64,000 nucleotides of DNA from Methylomonas albis (GTDB lineage Bacteria; Pseudomonadota; Gammaproteobacteria; Methylococcales; Methylomonadaceae). Both the position numbers and the translations under genes were made by a program. The notes below the pieces were generated by a model. That model was not told the origin of the DNA, made no database searches, and saw only the letters and a list, made by a program, of their open reading frames with translations. The stretch spans positions 4,402,001 through 4,466,000 of the forward strand of contig NZ_JACXSS010000001.1 of NCBI RefSeq assembly GCF_014850955.1, in the 5' to 3' direction. This document shows positions 63,798-64,000 of the stretch, piece by piece (positions within the stretch are counted from its first letter, which is position 1; every line of letters starts with the position of its first letter).

Positions 63798-64000
63798 AGC
63801 GACAAGCTTATTGGGCGGTTTTTTTAGGGCCTGCCCAATAGGTCAATTGCAAAATCCAGTAATTTTTTGTTTATTTTGCGGCGATTCATTTGCTGTATCC
63901 AATCGGCAGAAAACGGGTTTGAGCATTACAGCAACACAAAAAAACCTCGTAAAAAACCACTTCATTTCAATATCTTAGCCACCCGCAACCTGCGTTAGCC
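63798..64000. other. Gene-free end of window
   Basis: ATTGGGC and GCCCAAT arms surround a T-rich loop just after nhaD, possibly a weak terminator. The remaining sequence is AT-rich with no supported feature. Confidence 0.4.

Overview
The window looks like chromosome of an aerobic gammaproteobacterium, most likely a gamma-methanotroph of the Methylomonas type. That is inference: no methane monooxygenase lies in the window. The support is a set of PEP-CTERM proteins with Methylococcaceae-style tails (VPVPAAAWLMGSGLLG), an oxygen-tolerant uptake hydrogenase of the HoxK/HoxG kind, many c-di-GMP proteins, and several families of small palindromic repeats. No rRNA, tRNA or CRISPR array was seen.

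Layout. 0-5 kb: a membrane-anchored protein, a Sel1/SLT lytic transglycosylase, a 30-residue membrane peptide overlapping the start of a GGDEF cyclase, inorganic pyrophosphatase and a DUF2797 protein. 4.9-9.1 kb: an accessory stretch with an amber-interrupted PEP-CTERM gene, then an island between two direct repeats of about 167 bp that holds a broken CHAD gene, an M35-like metallopeptidase and two tandem paralogous small proteins. 9.1-20.5 kb: alr and dnaB, three secreted or PEP-CTERM surface proteins, an HD-GYP protein, and a PhnD-like binding protein paired with a HAMP/GAF/PAS/GGDEF/EAL protein. 20.7-23.8 kb: a heavy-metal-type RND pump without an adjacent adaptor.

23.8-46 kb, almost all on the minus strand: a complete set of [NiFe]-hydrogenase genes in the order hupS-hupL-(small membrane protein)-hupC-hupD-hupF-hupG / hupH-hupI-hupJ-hupK-hypA-hypB / hypC-hypD / hypE-hypF. 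The small subunit carries the six-cysteine proximal-cluster signature of oxygen-tolerant group 1d enzymes. The slashes mark three places where the cluster is split: by AT-rich membrane genes plus structured repeats (37.6-40.7 kb), by a PEP-CTERM/LamG gene (32.2-33.6 kb), and by a cyclase-like gene, three toxin-antitoxin pairs and a cytochrome c (27.3-30.9 kb). hypF itself contains an in-frame palindromic repeat.

46.5-64 kb is mostly housekeeping: a DEDDh exonuclease, msrPQ, mazG with a PfkB kinase, dgkA, gcvH, an RND-type adaptor, a glycosyltransferase with a PAP2 phosphatase, trkH, secF without secD, a 1216-residue flavoprotein resembling NfnB fused to NfnA, and nhaD.

The most unusual signal is a repeat of about 250-270 bp in four copies (8498, 37612, 39675, 40373). 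Its hairpins, and a loop-to-downstream pairing that would form a pseudoknot, are kept by compensatory changes between copies. It reads as a structured nucleic-acid element rather than the short ORFs it also spells.
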